A DNA stretch of 64,000 nt from SXTU01 sp964496695 (lineage in GTDB: Bacteria; Verrucomicrobiota; Verrucomicrobiia; Limisphaerales; SXTU01), in NCBI GenBank assembly GCA_964496695.1, contig CAZCBE010000018.1, positions 1 to 64,000 of the forward strand. The letters are read 5' to 3'. The notes beneath the pieces were generated by a model. It worked only from the letters and a program-made list of their open reading frames with translations, was not told the DNA's origin and searched no databases. Every line of letters begins with the position of its first letter. The stretch's first letter is position 1. A program made the position numbers and the translations under genes. Shown piece after piece: positions 26,402 through 36,043 of this stretch.

Positions 26402-28756
26402 TTACTTGTCAGCCTTTGCCGGAGGCGTGCTAGGCTTGCCCTCAAGAGTGACTTTTGCTTGTTCAACAGTTATCTGCAGTGAGTTTTGGGTTGAATTCTG
26501 GCTTGCTGTCGATGTCGAGCCTGCTGCTGGCTTTGCGGCGTCTGCTTTTGGTGCAGAAGGTGAGTGGAGAAATGGAAAAAGAACAACATTGGTAGCTACA
26601 GAAGCGTGGGCTACTTGGGCAGCACGGTCCAGCTTGAGTTTAACCAAGAGGTTCACCTGAATCTCTGGGAGACTACTACAGTTTGTTACCACACACAATC
26701 CAGCGAGGTTGATCGGGCGAATGCTAAGAACATGTTCAGCCGGGCCTGCTGGAAAAATAAAATCTTCGCTCTGCAAAGGACTGCCGTTGACATATGGGAG
26801 CACCTCCACCACTGCTCCGGGGGACAACGTGCGGTCTTCATTAATAATCACTCGAGGCGAATCAACTCTTACCCGGATAGATGCAGTGCCAGACTTCATT
26901 GCAATAACAATAGCTTCTCTGATTGTGTCTAATTGTTTATCGCGCTCTGCCATAGCCTTCTTTGCTGCCATGTCGAACTCACTGCGTTTTGTTTCTAATT
27001 TAATGGCGTCGTCCGAGGCCTTACTAATCTCTGTATCAAGCTTTGTTTTTGCAGCTAAGGTTTCGCGCTTTGCCTTGCCCAGCAAATCGATCTTAGCAGC
27101 ATCGCCCGCTGCCTTTTGAATGTCAGCCTCAATCTGCTCAACTTTTTCCCTTAACTCATTGCTCTGCTTCTCTAGTTCTAGTTTTTTCTTCTGCAACGCA
27201 TCCAACTTCACCTGAGCATCCTTGAGACTTTGCTCGGCATCCTTGAGCACCAGCTCCAACTTTGGAAGTGCGAACTGATGCGAAACAACTGTCGAATAGT
27301 CGGCGTAATAAATACCAGTTGCGGACAAAATGACCAATGGCTTTCTGGCAGCCCCGAGCCATGGCGGAATGCTGACGGGTTGCTGGATAGGTGCAATTGG
27401 CAAGCGCTTCGTCGAGGAGCCTAAGTAGACATCTTGGAATTTTGGCGCTTTCCATTCACCGTCTTTATATTTTCCAACCGGGGCAAAATAACCGCTTGTG
27501 TTGAGGTGTGTTTGTAACGTATGCAGTGTTTCAATGCTGCTATTGCTACTTTTTGCTGAGGGTTCAAAACTTATTTGCTTCACGCCAAGCACTTGCATCT
27601 TCGATGGAGCTTGTTGAGCGGATGGTGCGGGTGCTTTAGCCGTTTTCGGCTTCCCTTTAGTGGACTTCGCTTTGGGTTCTTTTCCGACCAGTGGATCCGA
27701 TTGTGGTCTGGTCGACTTCACCATCACAAGCGCGGTCATGGTTTTGGCAGTAGAATCCAGGAACCGGCCCTCTTTGTTGGCTGTCGTTGCGCCTCGAAGA
27801 CGAATGGCGAGCTGATTTCCTGCGGGAAACGATACGGTTATAAGCTTTTCCACGCGAAGCCCTTCCAAACGGCGAGCTTTTTGAAGCACATCCTCCAGCT
27901 TTACCTTTCCGGAGACGGCGTTCTGCTGGCCTTCCACATCAAGGGAGAAAATCAGAGCTCGAAATGCGGCGGCGAGTTCATCAATCGCCTGAGCAGTCTC
28001 ACTAGGCATCGCGGCGATCACGCGCATCTCGACATTCGGGTCTCCCTTGCCATCGGGTAGCTCGATTATTGCAACCGCATCGTGCTGATGGTGCCTAGAA
28101 TACCAACCTGGTGTCACCGAGACTGTGAAATGAGCCTTGTAGGGGTATCCTGCCTCAGCTCCTTTGGGGTCTCGCTCTTCGTTTAAGCCCTCCAAATTCA
28201 GGTACTCCTCGAGGTTGACCATGTAAGTTTTGTATGCGGCAACAAGACCAGCGATTTGGTCAGGAGGCAAATGAAACGCGTTGGTGGAACGCTCTAGCAG
28301 CTTTAGCAACTTTTCACGCACTGCAGAATCGTTGGCGCTGGCTGGAGAAGTGACGGAGGGAATGCTCGGTGTTGTGGTGGCGGTTTGGTTGGTGGTGATG
28401 GTTGTGTTGGTTGGCGTTTGGCTAGTTGAGGATTGAGATATTTCTTGGCTTGTCTTCGAGATCACGCTCCCAGCGACCTTGGCGGCAACATCAAGTTCTG
28501 TCCTATGGTAGAGCAGATCGCTAATGCCGAGTGAGGGTCGCTCAACAAGATTCCAAAGGTTCGTCTCGCTTCGCAACTCCCGGAATTTGAGCGCTTTATC
28601 ACCATCGACGCTCGATTCCAACGGCACAAAATGCACCGAGGACACAGTGATCGAGCCGACGGCGTCTGGGTTCCTGTCGTGATCATCGGCATCGGGAAGG
28701 ATGACGCAACCTGAGATTAACGCGACCAATCCTACAGAAATAAGGAGTTTCTTCAT
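26402..28756 (-). CDS. Large lipoprotein with Thr-rich linker and coiled coil (784 aa)
   Basis: MKKLLISVGLVALISGC is a lipoprotein signal with C17 as lipidation site. Residues ~110-145 are a Thr/Ser/Asn-rich linker. A central region (160-330) is mixed alpha/beta. A Lys/Pro/Ala-rich linker lies near 370-395. Residues ~505-625 form a long coiled coil (LVLKDAEQSLKDAQVKLDAL, then KSNELREK-type heptads). The end is again low-complexity Ala/Ser/Thr. No catalytic motif was seen. It faces the two proteases tail to tail. A cell-envelope scaffold role is the best guess; the family is not recognised. Confidence 0.75.
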   Translation of the reverse strand: MKKLLISVGLVALISGCVILPDADDHDRNPDAVGSITVSSVHFVPLESSVDGDKALKFRELRSETNLWNLVERPSLGISDLLYHRTELDVAAKVAGSVISKTSQEISQSSTSQTPTNTTITTNQTATTTPSIPSVTSPASANDSAVREKLLKLLERSTNAFHLPPDQIAGLVAAYKTYMVNLEEYLNLEGLNEERDPKGAEAGYPYKAHFTVSVTPGWYSRHHQHDAVAIIELPDGKGDPNVEMRVIAAMPSETAQAIDELAAAFRALIFSLDVEGQQNAVSGKVKLEDVLQKARRLEGLRVEKLITVSFPAGNQLAIRLRGATTANKEGRFLDSTAKTMTALVMVKSTRPQSDPLVGKEPKAKSTKGKPKTAKAPAPSAQQAPSKMQVLGVKQISFEPSAKSSNSSIETLHTLQTHLNTSGYFAPVGKYKDGEWKAPKFQDVYLGSSTKRLPIAPIQQPVSIPPWLGAARKPLVILSATGIYYADYSTVVSHQFALPKLELVLKDAEQSLKDAQVKLDALQKKKLELEKQSNELREKVEQIEADIQKAAGDAAKIDLLGKAKRETLAAKTKLDTEISKASDDAIKLETKRSEFDMAAKKAMAERDKQLDTIREAIVIAMKSGTASIRVRVDSPRVIINEDRTLSPGAVVEVLPYVNGSPLQSEDFIFPAGPAEHVLSIRPINLAGLCVVTNCSSLPEIQVNLLVKLKLDRAAQVAHASVATNVVLFPFLHSPSAPKADAAKPAAGSTSTASQNSTQNSLQITVEQAKVTLEGKPSTPPAKADK

Positions 28757-28870
28757 AATCCATGTGCTTCAATTTTGATAGTGCTCGCCTCCAGTTAATG
28801 CCGTCAACTGCAAAAGCGAATTCTCTAAATCTGAACACATAGCGTAAGCTTTGGAGCACTTAGCTTCAGT

Positions 28871-29713
28871 TCACCACATCTGTTGGGCGCGAAAGTTCTC
28901 GATCCGATCCTGCACCTCTTTCGGCAGCTCCGGGAAGAAATCTAGTCCGCTCTGCCGCTCGATCTCCCGAACGCTGGAGAGGAACTGGGATAGCGGCTCA
29001 TTTCCGGTGACGGTTTGTGGCGCGATGAATGCCAGCACCCGAGGCTCGCCGTCCTCTTCGTCGAGGAGGATGCGCTAAAAAGCCGTTGGGACATCCACGT
29101 CTCCGTGCAGTTTCTTCACCGCACCACTGAACACCGGACCCGTCACCACCCACACCCGTTCCAATCGGACTGCGAAGTCGTTGGCCTGCTTCTCTTCCAG
29201 CACCCGCCACCACATCTGGTTTAACTCCCGGGACTGCGGGGAGATGTTGCTCATGAAAAACGTCTTCCGTTGCGCCTCCTGCCCGTAGCGGGTGCCGATG
29301 GCGTAGTTCGGTGCCATGTGTCCCCGGTCGTAACCGGAGTTCGTGAAATCCTGATGGGTGGCGCTCCGGGTTCTGGTGTCGGTGAAGAACTTGCTGGGGC
29401 GCTTCGCCAACGTCCCTATCGTGATGCTGTTGATGCTGAAGCTCACCCAGGCTGGATTCCTCCGTTCTTCGCAAAAGCCGCTCAGGTAGCCGATGTTGGT
29501 CAGCACGATCACCGGATGACCGTAGTTGGCCGCATTGGGCAGCCCGCCATAGATGCGGATTTCGCCCGTGGATTCACCTCGACCGGCAGCTGGGGCAATT
29601 GGCTTCGGCTTTCCATGCTCTAGCACCAAAGCCCACACGACCGCCGTGATGAGCGCGGCGACAAGCAGGGTGCCAGCGATGACGACGATGATGGCTTGCT
29701 TCCGCAAGTTCAC
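28871..29713 (-). pseudogene. NUC1-family DNA/RNA non-specific endonuclease, interrupted by in-frame TAG
   Basis: N-terminal membrane anchor (residues 7-31) and a NUC1 domain with the catalytic motif DRGHMAPN (H132, N136) and ISPQSRELNQMWWRVLE. After DVPTAF (residue 212) a TAG at 29075-29077 stops translation. The same frame then continues without interruption as RILLDEEDGEPRVLAFIAP and SGLDFFPELPKEVQDRIE to a TGA at 28871. Family members read DVPxAFyKIll at this point, so a Tyr codon has become TAG. The truncated 212-residue product keeps the catalytic motif but loses the C-terminal strands. It is either a recent pseudogene or a sequencing error. Confidence 0.8.
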
Positions 29714-29937
29714 TCCGCGCCATTACACCGGGGCGCATCTGGTTGGCAAAGGCCAAAGGCTGCTGTGCGCAAGTCGGCCTGCAAAAGGGAAACCTGCCTG
29801 GCGAGTTGTTCCCCGGGAATACCAATAGCCCGTGCGGTGGAGGTGCCGCGCTCGCCAGGCAGGAGATTGATGGCGGATGGGATAGCAAACCGGGCCGGGC
29901 GCTGCCAGAGGAAATGGCGGACCAATCCATCAGAAGC

Positions 29938-30840
29938 TCAGCGCGATGCTTTCAGCAGTCCCCGTTCACCCAACCATTCCAAAGAGCGCTCCTGCCAGGC
30001 ATCCCATTCCTCGCCCTTGTAGCCGTTGTAACCGTGATTGCCCTTGGGAAACTCCTGCAACTCCGCCGCGACACCTTTCGCTTTCAGCGCTTCGTAGAAC
30101 ATCTGGCTATGCGCCACCGGCACGACGGCATCGGTCCGGGCGTGGGTCAGGAACGCTGGTGGCGTCTTGGCGGTGACTTGCTTCTCGTTGGAGAAAAGGT
30201 CCATGAGCTCGGCCGTCGGAGATGGCCCCAGCAGATTTTTGCGTGAGCCACCGTGCGTCTTCCCCCCCATGGTGATCACCGGATAAACGAGGATCATGAA
30301 GTCGGGCCGGCAACTCTGCCGCTCGACCGGGTCCGCCGATTTGTCATTGCCCGCATCAAAGTGCGTCCCCGCCGTGGAGGCGAGATGCCCGCCGGCCGGG
30401 AAGCCAACGATCCCAATCCGGCGCGGATCGAGTTTCCATTCGCCGGCGTGGGAGCGAACCACACGGATGGCCCGTTGTGCGTCCAGCATCGGGCGATGGT
30501 AGTTGCCGGCCGGCAGACGATACTCCAGCACCACGCTGGCGATGCCATGCGTGTTGAGCCACCGGGCAATTCCGTGGCCTTCCCCTTCCACCACGCGGCC
30601 ACCGTAGCCACCTCCAGGGCAGATCACCATGGCGGTTCACGTGGCCCGACTGGGCTCCGGCAAATGCACCGTGATCGGCACGTTGACCTTTTCTGACTTC
30701 CCATCCCCGAGGGGAGCTTCGTCGGGCCAGATGGACAAGCGCAGGGATTCACCCGCCTCGACGACTGCCATGGAGAACGAGAGCGCAGCTAGCGCAGCCA
30801 ACGCCCTCGATGACTGACGAAGAGTTAGGATGGGTTGCAT
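29938..30840 (-). pseudogene. Secreted alpha/beta-hydrolase (esterase/lipase) with in-frame TGA and lost nucleophile
   Basis: ATG at 30840 begins a signal peptide (MQPILTLRQSSRALAALAAL). The frame runs to LPEPSRAT, meets TGA at 30637-30639, and continues in the same frame as TAMVICPGGGYGG, the oxyanion-loop block of BD-FAE-type esterases. The nucleophile elbow reads GFPAGGH where GFSAGGH is expected, so the catalytic Ser is Pro. The acid and His regions (ARTDAVVPVAHS; KGNHGYNGY) remain. Two independent inactivating changes make decay much more likely than a sequencing error. Confidence 0.8.
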
Positions 30841-30944
30841 GGAGCGACGATAGCCGAAACCAATCTGTCGGCGAAACCGCAATCTGAGATTTAGCCGGCG
30901 GTATTCCCACTTGGCACTGGCCTCTGCTCAGGCAATCTCATCGC

Positions 30945-31435
30945 GTGGAATTCAGTCACGAAGACCGGATGGCATTGCAGCGTGCTCAGGGTTGGCTGGA
31001 GCTGCACCTGCCTTTGGAGGCCAACGCAGAGCTGGAGGAAATCCAGCCGACCTTGAGAGCGCATCCTGATGTCCTGAAGTTTCTTTGCACCATTTACGAT
31101 GCCGCAAAGAAGTGGGAGTTGATGCTGGAGGTAGCAGGAGCCTTCACGGCCAGTTGCCCAATGATCAGTTTGGCGGGGTTCATGCAGCAATAGCGCTTTA
31201 CCGACTGGGGAGGACCGGGGAGGCAAAGGAGCTGTCGTTGACCTTGGTTCCGCGATTTCCAAAGGACTGGTCGATCCCCTACAACCTCGCGTGCTACTGC
31301 GCTCAACTCGGGCAGATCGAGGAAGCTGAGCGGTGGTTCAAGGCTGCGATGGCGTTGGATGTGAACACCGTGAAGCGCGTCGGGATTGATGATCCTGATT
31401 TGGAGCCCTTGTGGTTAGGGATCAAAGGCGGCTGA
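30945..31435 (+). pseudogene. TPR-repeat protein, frameshifted
   Basis: The first frame (30945-31193) reads MEFSHEDRMALQRAQGWLEL on to EVAGAFTASCP, then loses sense (MISLAG) and stops. From about 31155 the next frame continues the family: NDQFGGVHAAIALYRLGRTG and PYNLACYCAQLGQIEEAERW to a stop at 31435. The combined product would be a ~160-residue tetratricopeptide protein of a type common in this phylum (W..A...L..lGr.eEA). One indel around 31150-31165 explains everything. Confidence 0.78.
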
Positions 31436-31475
31436 AGCCCACAGTTTTTTGGCCTGAGGCGGTTCCGCATGGTCT

Positions 31476-34163
31476 TCAAAATGACTGAAGACAAGCTCGA
31501 TAATACCGTCCGACACTGCCCGGAGGAGGCTGATCGGTAAAATGCACGTTACCATTCACATTCATTCCGATCGACCTCAGGTTCCAGACAGTCAAGTCAT
31601 CCGAAAACTCAAACCGAAACTCACGCCCAATGTCTGGACTAGTGAGCTGGACATCCACGCTCAGGTTTGGGAGCAAAACTGGCTGGCTCAGTAAAAAAAT
31701 ACCGGGCGGGCGCACTACGACGCTCACTCCTGACGAACTGCTCGTAGCGCCAGCGTCGTCCGTGGCACGAACGGAAATGGTGAAGTTTGTAGCTTGTGGC
31801 AGATTCGTCAGCCATACCTCGAATGGAGCATTTGTCAGGGTAGCGATGAGATTCGTGCCAACAAGGAAATCGACGCTTACGACTTGGCCATCGGCATCAC
31901 TCGCTGCGGATTGAACTCGAATCCTGTCACCGGTGAGGAACACTTGTCCATTGGTGAGATTAGTGATCGAGGCGATAGGCGGATCATTCACCGCTGTCAC
32001 CGTAATGGTAAAAACATTGGTCGCCTTGTCCACGCCACCATCGGCCAAACCGCCATTGTCCTGCGCGATCACGGTGACGCTTGCGATTCCATTGACCCCG
32101 GGTGCGGGTGTAAATCGCAGAATCCCATCGAGCTCAACGACGGGCTGAGCATCGAACAGAGCCGGATTGTTGTTGCTCGTCAGGACATTGGTGATCGTCT
32201 GGCCCCCTTCCGCAGGAGGTCCAACAATGAAGCTGGCAAAAGCCGCGAAGATTTGTGGCCCGGTGTCCTCGTCGACAACGACTGGCCTCGCAGCTGCATA
32301 TCGTATCGTCGTCGTGCGACCATCCTCGTAGCCGGTTAAGTAAACGTTGCCTTCATCATCCACCGCAATTGCGCTGACAACGTCGGAACCGTTAGAGCCT
32401 CCATTGTATACATTCGTCCACGCTGGAGTTCCATCAGCGTGATATTTAATTGTTACAAAGTCAAAATCGCTACCAGGCCTATAACTTCCACCTGCAACGT
32501 AAACGTTTCCGATATTGTCGACAACCAATCCTCCAGGGTAGTCGCCATTTGTAGCTGGGCCTGAAAATATGTTAGTCCACGCTCGAGTGCCATCAGGGTT
32601 AAACTTGATGGTGAGGAAATCGTTTCCAGAGGCAGGGCTAACGAAGCGGCCCGTCAAATACAAGTTTCCGTTCCTCTCGGCGAAAACGCCGGAAACGGTG
32701 CTGTAACGAACCCCTTCGATACCATAAAAACGGTTTGTGGACAGCGCTAGTCCGGTTGGACTGTATGTAACACGAACGTAGTCATTTACGCGATTTGTAG
32801 AGACGATTGAGTTGCCGATCACGGCCACATTGCCGTCCGCGTCGAATGTAGAGTGCGTGGCTGCCGAGTAGACATTCCCAGCTGGTCGATACCGATTGAC
32901 CCACTGTTCAATTCCATCGTCAGAATACTTGATTGTTACAAACTCTGCGGTGCCATCTACCCCATCAGCTCTTCCGATAACATAAACTGCGTTTTCTGGA
33001 TCTACCAAAAGAGACTGCGCATCGTCTCTCCCGCCAGTGAGGCCAGCATAGCGGTTGGTCCAAAGCGCCAGACCATCAGCCTGGTATTTGATTGTCACGA
33101 TGTCATAGTCATCGCCAACGGAGCTCAGGCGTGAAGTTCCTGTCACAAAAACACTGCCGTTTGTGTCCAGTGCCAACGAATTCGCAAAATGGGCATTGCC
33201 ACCGATGCCAATATAACTATTTGTCCAAAGCAACGTGCCATTCGCTTGGAATTTAAGTGTCAAGTAGTAGTATCCGATTGTGGGGTCGTACGCGGTCCCG
33301 GCCATAATCAGATTGCCAGCAGCATCGAAGGCCATTTTTTCGGCTGACACGAATCCATCAACGCTCGCATCCAATAGATTGGTCCATACCGGTGTTCCGT
33401 CCACTTTGTATTTGATGATCAAAAGGCCGGTGTTATTTGAGCTTCCAGCAACGTAGACATTGCCATGATTATCGGTTGTGATCGCATCTCCACTGCTATT
33501 AGCCACTGAGGGCTGAACCCAGGATTCCACGCCTCCTCTATTCCCGGTCAGCCTGACTGACGGTGCGTCATTGATCTGGGTGATCTCGATTGTGAAACTG
33601 TTCGTAGCCTTGCTGATCCCGGCATTTGCGGTTCCGCCGTTGTCTTGCACGATAACCGTGACGATGGCTAGCCCGCTGGAATCCGGAGCCGGAGTAAATG
33701 CCAGAGTGCCATTGGTATCAAGCAAAGGGCCGAAACTGAAAAGAACTGGATTGCTACAGGTCGTGGTCACATTTGTGATGCTCTGGGTAGCTTCGTTAGC
33801 CGGTCCCGCCGCGAAGCTAGCAAAGTAGGCGAGCGTCTTCGCACCACTATCCTCAGTAACCGTAACCAAGTTTGTCGCGAACGCTATTGTGGGTGCCACA
33901 TTGACCACGACCGCAGTTTCTTCATGTTCTAGCGCCACGGATTGCAGTGCTGTGAGGTAGAGCGATGAGAACGCCAAAGTGAGAAGGACCGAGAATGGAC
34001 CGAGGACAGAATTCGTCCGGCCAAGTCGATCACGACCGTCGTGCCCGGTGAGGAATTCACTTCGAAGCTGGGCTATCGTTTGCCGGCGGCCTTCTAATCT
34101 TTCTGCTCGAATGTCGCAGCTTCCCTGGTGGTTCGTCGGCCTTCTGGATGATCGATCGCTCAT
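31476..34163 (-). CDS. Secreted SBBP beta-propeller protein with cadherin-like flanks (895 aa)
   Basis: A hydrophobic segment (FSVLLTLAFSSLYLTALQSV, about residues 57-76) looks like a signal peptide, so the true start may lie downstream of 34163. A tandem-95/cadherin-like domain follows (VTVTEDSGAKTLAYFASF, then FTPAPDSSGLAIVTVIVQDN). The core is about seven SBBP blades of the pattern GNVYVAGSS...FVTIKYxxDGTPxWTN. A second cadherin-like domain, a Big-type Ig-like domain (PIASITNLTNGQVFLTGDRI) and a C-terminal domain follow. It has no enzyme motifs and is probably a cell-surface adhesion or matrix protein. This family layout is common in soil Verrucomicrobia (known). Confidence 0.8.
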   Translation of the reverse strand: MSDRSSRRPTNHQGSCDIRAERLEGRRQTIAQLRSEFLTGHDGRDRLGRTNSVLGPFSVLLTLAFSSLYLTALQSVALEHEETAVVVNVAPTIAFATNLVTVTEDSGAKTLAYFASFAAGPANEATQSITNVTTTCSNPVLFSFGPLLDTNGTLAFTPAPDSSGLAIVTVIVQDNGGTANAGISKATNSFTIEITQINDAPSVRLTGNRGGVESWVQPSVANSSGDAITTDNHGNVYVAGSSNNTGLLIIKYKVDGTPVWTNLLDASVDGFVSAEKMAFDAAGNLIMAGTAYDPTIGYYYLTLKFQANGTLLWTNSYIGIGGNAHFANSLALDTNGSVFVTGTSRLSSVGDDYDIVTIKYQADGLALWTNRYAGLTGGRDDAQSLLVDPENAVYVIGRADGVDGTAEFVTIKYSDDGIEQWVNRYRPAGNVYSAATHSTFDADGNVAVIGNSIVSTNRVNDYVRVTYSPTGLALSTNRFYGIEGVRYSTVSGVFAERNGNLYLTGRFVSPASGNDFLTIKFNPDGTRAWTNIFSGPATNGDYPGGLVVDNIGNVYVAGGSYRPGSDFDFVTIKYHADGTPAWTNVYNGGSNGSDVVSAIAVDDEGNVYLTGYEDGRTTTIRYAAARPVVVDEDTGPQIFAAFASFIVGPPAEGGQTITNVLTSNNNPALFDAQPVVELDGILRFTPAPGVNGIASVTVIAQDNGGLADGGVDKATNVFTITVTAVNDPPIASITNLTNGQVFLTGDRIRVQSAASDADGQVVSVDFLVGTNLIATLTNAPFEVWLTNLPQATNFTISVRATDDAGATSSSSGVSVVVRPPGIFLLSQPVLLPNLSVDVQLTSPDIGREFRFEFSDDLTVWNLRSIGMNVNGNVHFTDQPPPGSVGRYYRACLQSF

Positions 34164-34330
34164 CGTGAATGTTGGACCGCTGTAGGGCAGGCTTCTTCAC
34201 TCATTGTGCGTTCGAGTTTGCTGCTGCTGTCTGGACAACCTCCGCATCAGATCCGCTGCATCTTTCCAAGACCGTCCTGATTAGGCATCTCTTGCACCGT
34301 CATGCGCCGGATTCCACGTCGCAATTCACC

Positions 34331-35190
34331 TCAATCTGCCGCTTCTTGGACCATCGCGTTGATCGTTTCCGGCGCATTTCCCTCCAGCCGGTTGTTGACG
34401 TAGATGAATGCTTTCTTGCCCTTCGCCTTCGCGTCAGCAATCAGTTTACGGCCAGCCTTCCTCGCCTCCTCGTTGATCTCCTTCACCGATTTGTAGGGGC
34501 TGAACTCCTTCACGGCTTCCTCGTATTTGCGGCCGGGCTTCAACAGGAACCTCGCAGCTACTATCACATCCGAAGTTTCGCTGCCCGCCACAACCATCTG
34601 CTCTCCGACCGTAGGCATCATCGACCAGTTGTTGAAGACGTGAACAACCCCATGCTTTCTGAGGACGTTGAAATAGTCGGGTTGGAGCCAGTCCTTGTTT
34701 CTGATCTCAATGCCGTAGTTCCACCCCTTCGGCAGCTTTGAAAAAAGGGCATCCAGATCAGCGACGAAGTCCCGGCCATGCTCGTAATCGGTGGAGTAGA
34801 ACCGGCTGAACTCGAAGATGAGCACTCCGATGTTATTGCGGAACGGCTCACACGGCTTCAAAAAGGCGTTGATGAACAGTTGGGCGTTGAGGAAGTTGTC
34901 GTTCGGCTTCCCTGCCTTCATGCCAAAACGCGGGAGATTGGTGAAGCGCTTCAACGTGATGTCGTCGGTCACTTTGAAGGTGAAGAGGAAGTCAGCAGGA
35001 ACCTTCTCGACCAGTCCGTTGAGATACTTGGCGGACGGAAACTGGTAGTAAGCGGCATCCACGCAGACGGTTTTGAAGACCTCCGCGTATTCGGTCAAAC
35101 AGTCCCGCTCGAACCTGGTCTCGGCGAACTTCCCTCGGTAGCAGTAGCGCGATTCGTCGTAAATTTGCCCAGTCCACCCTCGATACTTCC
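34331..35190 (-). pseudogene. DUF72 (YecE-like) protein, C-terminal part, cut by IS66
   Basis: Reads YRGWTGQIYDESRYCYRGKF and on through TEYAEVFKTVCVDAAYYQFP, FTFKVTDDITLKRF, IFEFSRFYSTDYEHG and YVNNRLEGNAPETI, i.e. a DUF72 TIM-barrel-like protein without its first strand. The missing start is on the far side of the insertion element (37670-37780). The remaining open frame could start at a TTG at 35098, but the product would lack the conserved IGTSSWKY strand. The biochemical role of DUF72 is unknown to me. Confidence 0.85.
35183..35190. repeat. IS66 target-site duplication, left copy
   Basis: ATACTTCC directly abuts the left terminal repeat; the identical 8 bases follow the right terminal repeat at 37670. 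IS66-family elements make 8-bp duplications (known). Deleting the element plus one copy restores the DUF72 frame exactly (SSWKY|RGWT). Confidence 0.95.
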
Positions 35191-35211
35191 GTAAGCGTCA
35201 CACGGAGCACC
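35191..35211 (+). repeat. IS66 left terminal inverted repeat
   Basis: GTAAGCGTCACACGGAGCAC plus one further C. It matches the complement of the right end except for A versus G at position 12. Confidence 0.93.
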
Positions 35212-35234
35212 ACTATGCGTTGAGATCGTAGGCG

Positions 35235-35263
35235 TCGTAGCATAGCGGCTATGACATCTACGA
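35235..35263 (+). promoter_or_regulatory. Nested dyad over the tnpA start codon
   Basis: Inner arms CATAGC (35241-35246) and GCTATG (35248-35253), outer arms TCGTAG (35235-35240) and CTACGA (35258-35263). The tnpA ATG (35251-35253) lies inside the right inner arm. Folded in mRNA this could hide the start codon and limit transposase synthesis (inference). Confidence 0.5.
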
Positions 35264-35649
35264 AGGACGGCACGATTCTCAAGACCGACACCAAGGGCCG
35301 GATCAGAACGCCACGGGCCCGGCAGGAGCAGTTGCTGGATGAGTTCGAGCGCAGCAGCCTCTCGGCCGCCAAGTTTGCCGAACTGGCAGGGCTCAAATAC
35401 CAGACCTTTGCCGGCTGGGTCCAGCGGCGGCGCAAGCGGCGGGATGGTGCTGCGCCGGTGGTTGCGCCCGCGCCCGGGCCTGGGCAACTCCGCTGGCTGG
35501 AAGCCGTGGTGGAGCAGGCTGCCGGGGATACCACCGGGTTGTGCGTGCAGTTGCCGGGTGGGGCGCGCTTGGAAGTGAAGAGCCCGCAGCAGGCGGTGCT
35601 GGCGGGGGCGCTGTTGCGGGCGCTGGCCCAACCCGCGACCCCATGCTGA
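35251..35649 (+). CDS. tnpA: IS66 TnpA (132 aa)
   Basis: Small accessory protein of IS66 elements. The N-terminal half looks like a helix-turn-helix (QLLDEFERSSLSAAKFAELA, then LKYQTFAGWVQRRRKRR), and the C-terminal half has the conserved LPGGARLEVKSP stretch found in IS66 Orf1. ATG at 35251 sits in a dyad. The stop overlaps the tnpB start by seven bases. TnpA is required for transposition in characterised IS66 elements (known), probably as a DNA-binding partner. Confidence 0.88.
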   Translation: MTSTKDGTILKTDTKGRIRTPRARQEQLLDEFERSSLSAAKFAELAGLKYQTFAGWVQRRRKRRDGAAPVVAPAPGPGQLRWLEAVVEQAAGDTTGLCVQLPGGARLEVKSPQQAVLAGALLRALAQPATPC

Positions 35650-35999
35650 GCTTTGCCGGCAGCCTCAAGGTGTTCGTGGCGCTGGAAGCCTGCGACATGC
35701 GCAAGGGCTTCAACGGCCTGCACGCACTGGTGACCGAGCGGCTGGGGGAAGACCCGCGTCAAGGCGCGCTGTTCGTCTTCACGAACCGGCGGCGCACGCG
35801 GCTCAAGATCCTCTGCTGGGACGGCACGGGTTTGTGGGTGCTGACCAAGCGGCTGGAAGAAGGGACCTTTTCCTGGCCCAAGCAGGTGGAGCCCCAAGTG
35901 ACCAAGCTCGCATTGACGCCGCAGGCCCTGGCGTTGCTGACCGACGGCGTGGATTTGCGGGGCGCGCAGCTGCGGCCCTGGTATCAACGCGACGGCTGA
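35643..35999 (+). CDS. tnpB: IS66 TnpB (IS66 Orf2 family, 118 aa)
   Basis: Begins MLSFAGSLKVFVALEACDMR and continues KGFNGLHALVTERLGEDP, GALFVFTNRRRTRLKIL and WDGTGLWVLTKRLE, the hallmark of the IS66 Orf2 family. The ATG at 35643 overlaps the tnpA end by 7 nt, as is usual in these elements. An open frame starting at 35541 only reads tnpA out of frame. It is an accessory protein with no enzymatic activity of its own known to me. This TnpB is unrelated to the RNA-guided TnpB nuclease of IS605 elements. Confidence 0.93.
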   Translation: MLSFAGSLKVFVALEACDMRKGFNGLHALVTERLGEDPRQGALFVFTNRRRTRLKILCWDGTGLWVLTKRLEEGTFSWPKQVEPQVTKLALTPQALALLTDGVDLRGAQLRPWYQRDG

Positions 36000-36043
36000 A
36001 AAGCCCGGCCGTAAAAATGGGGCGCGAAGTTTGAACGTCCCTC

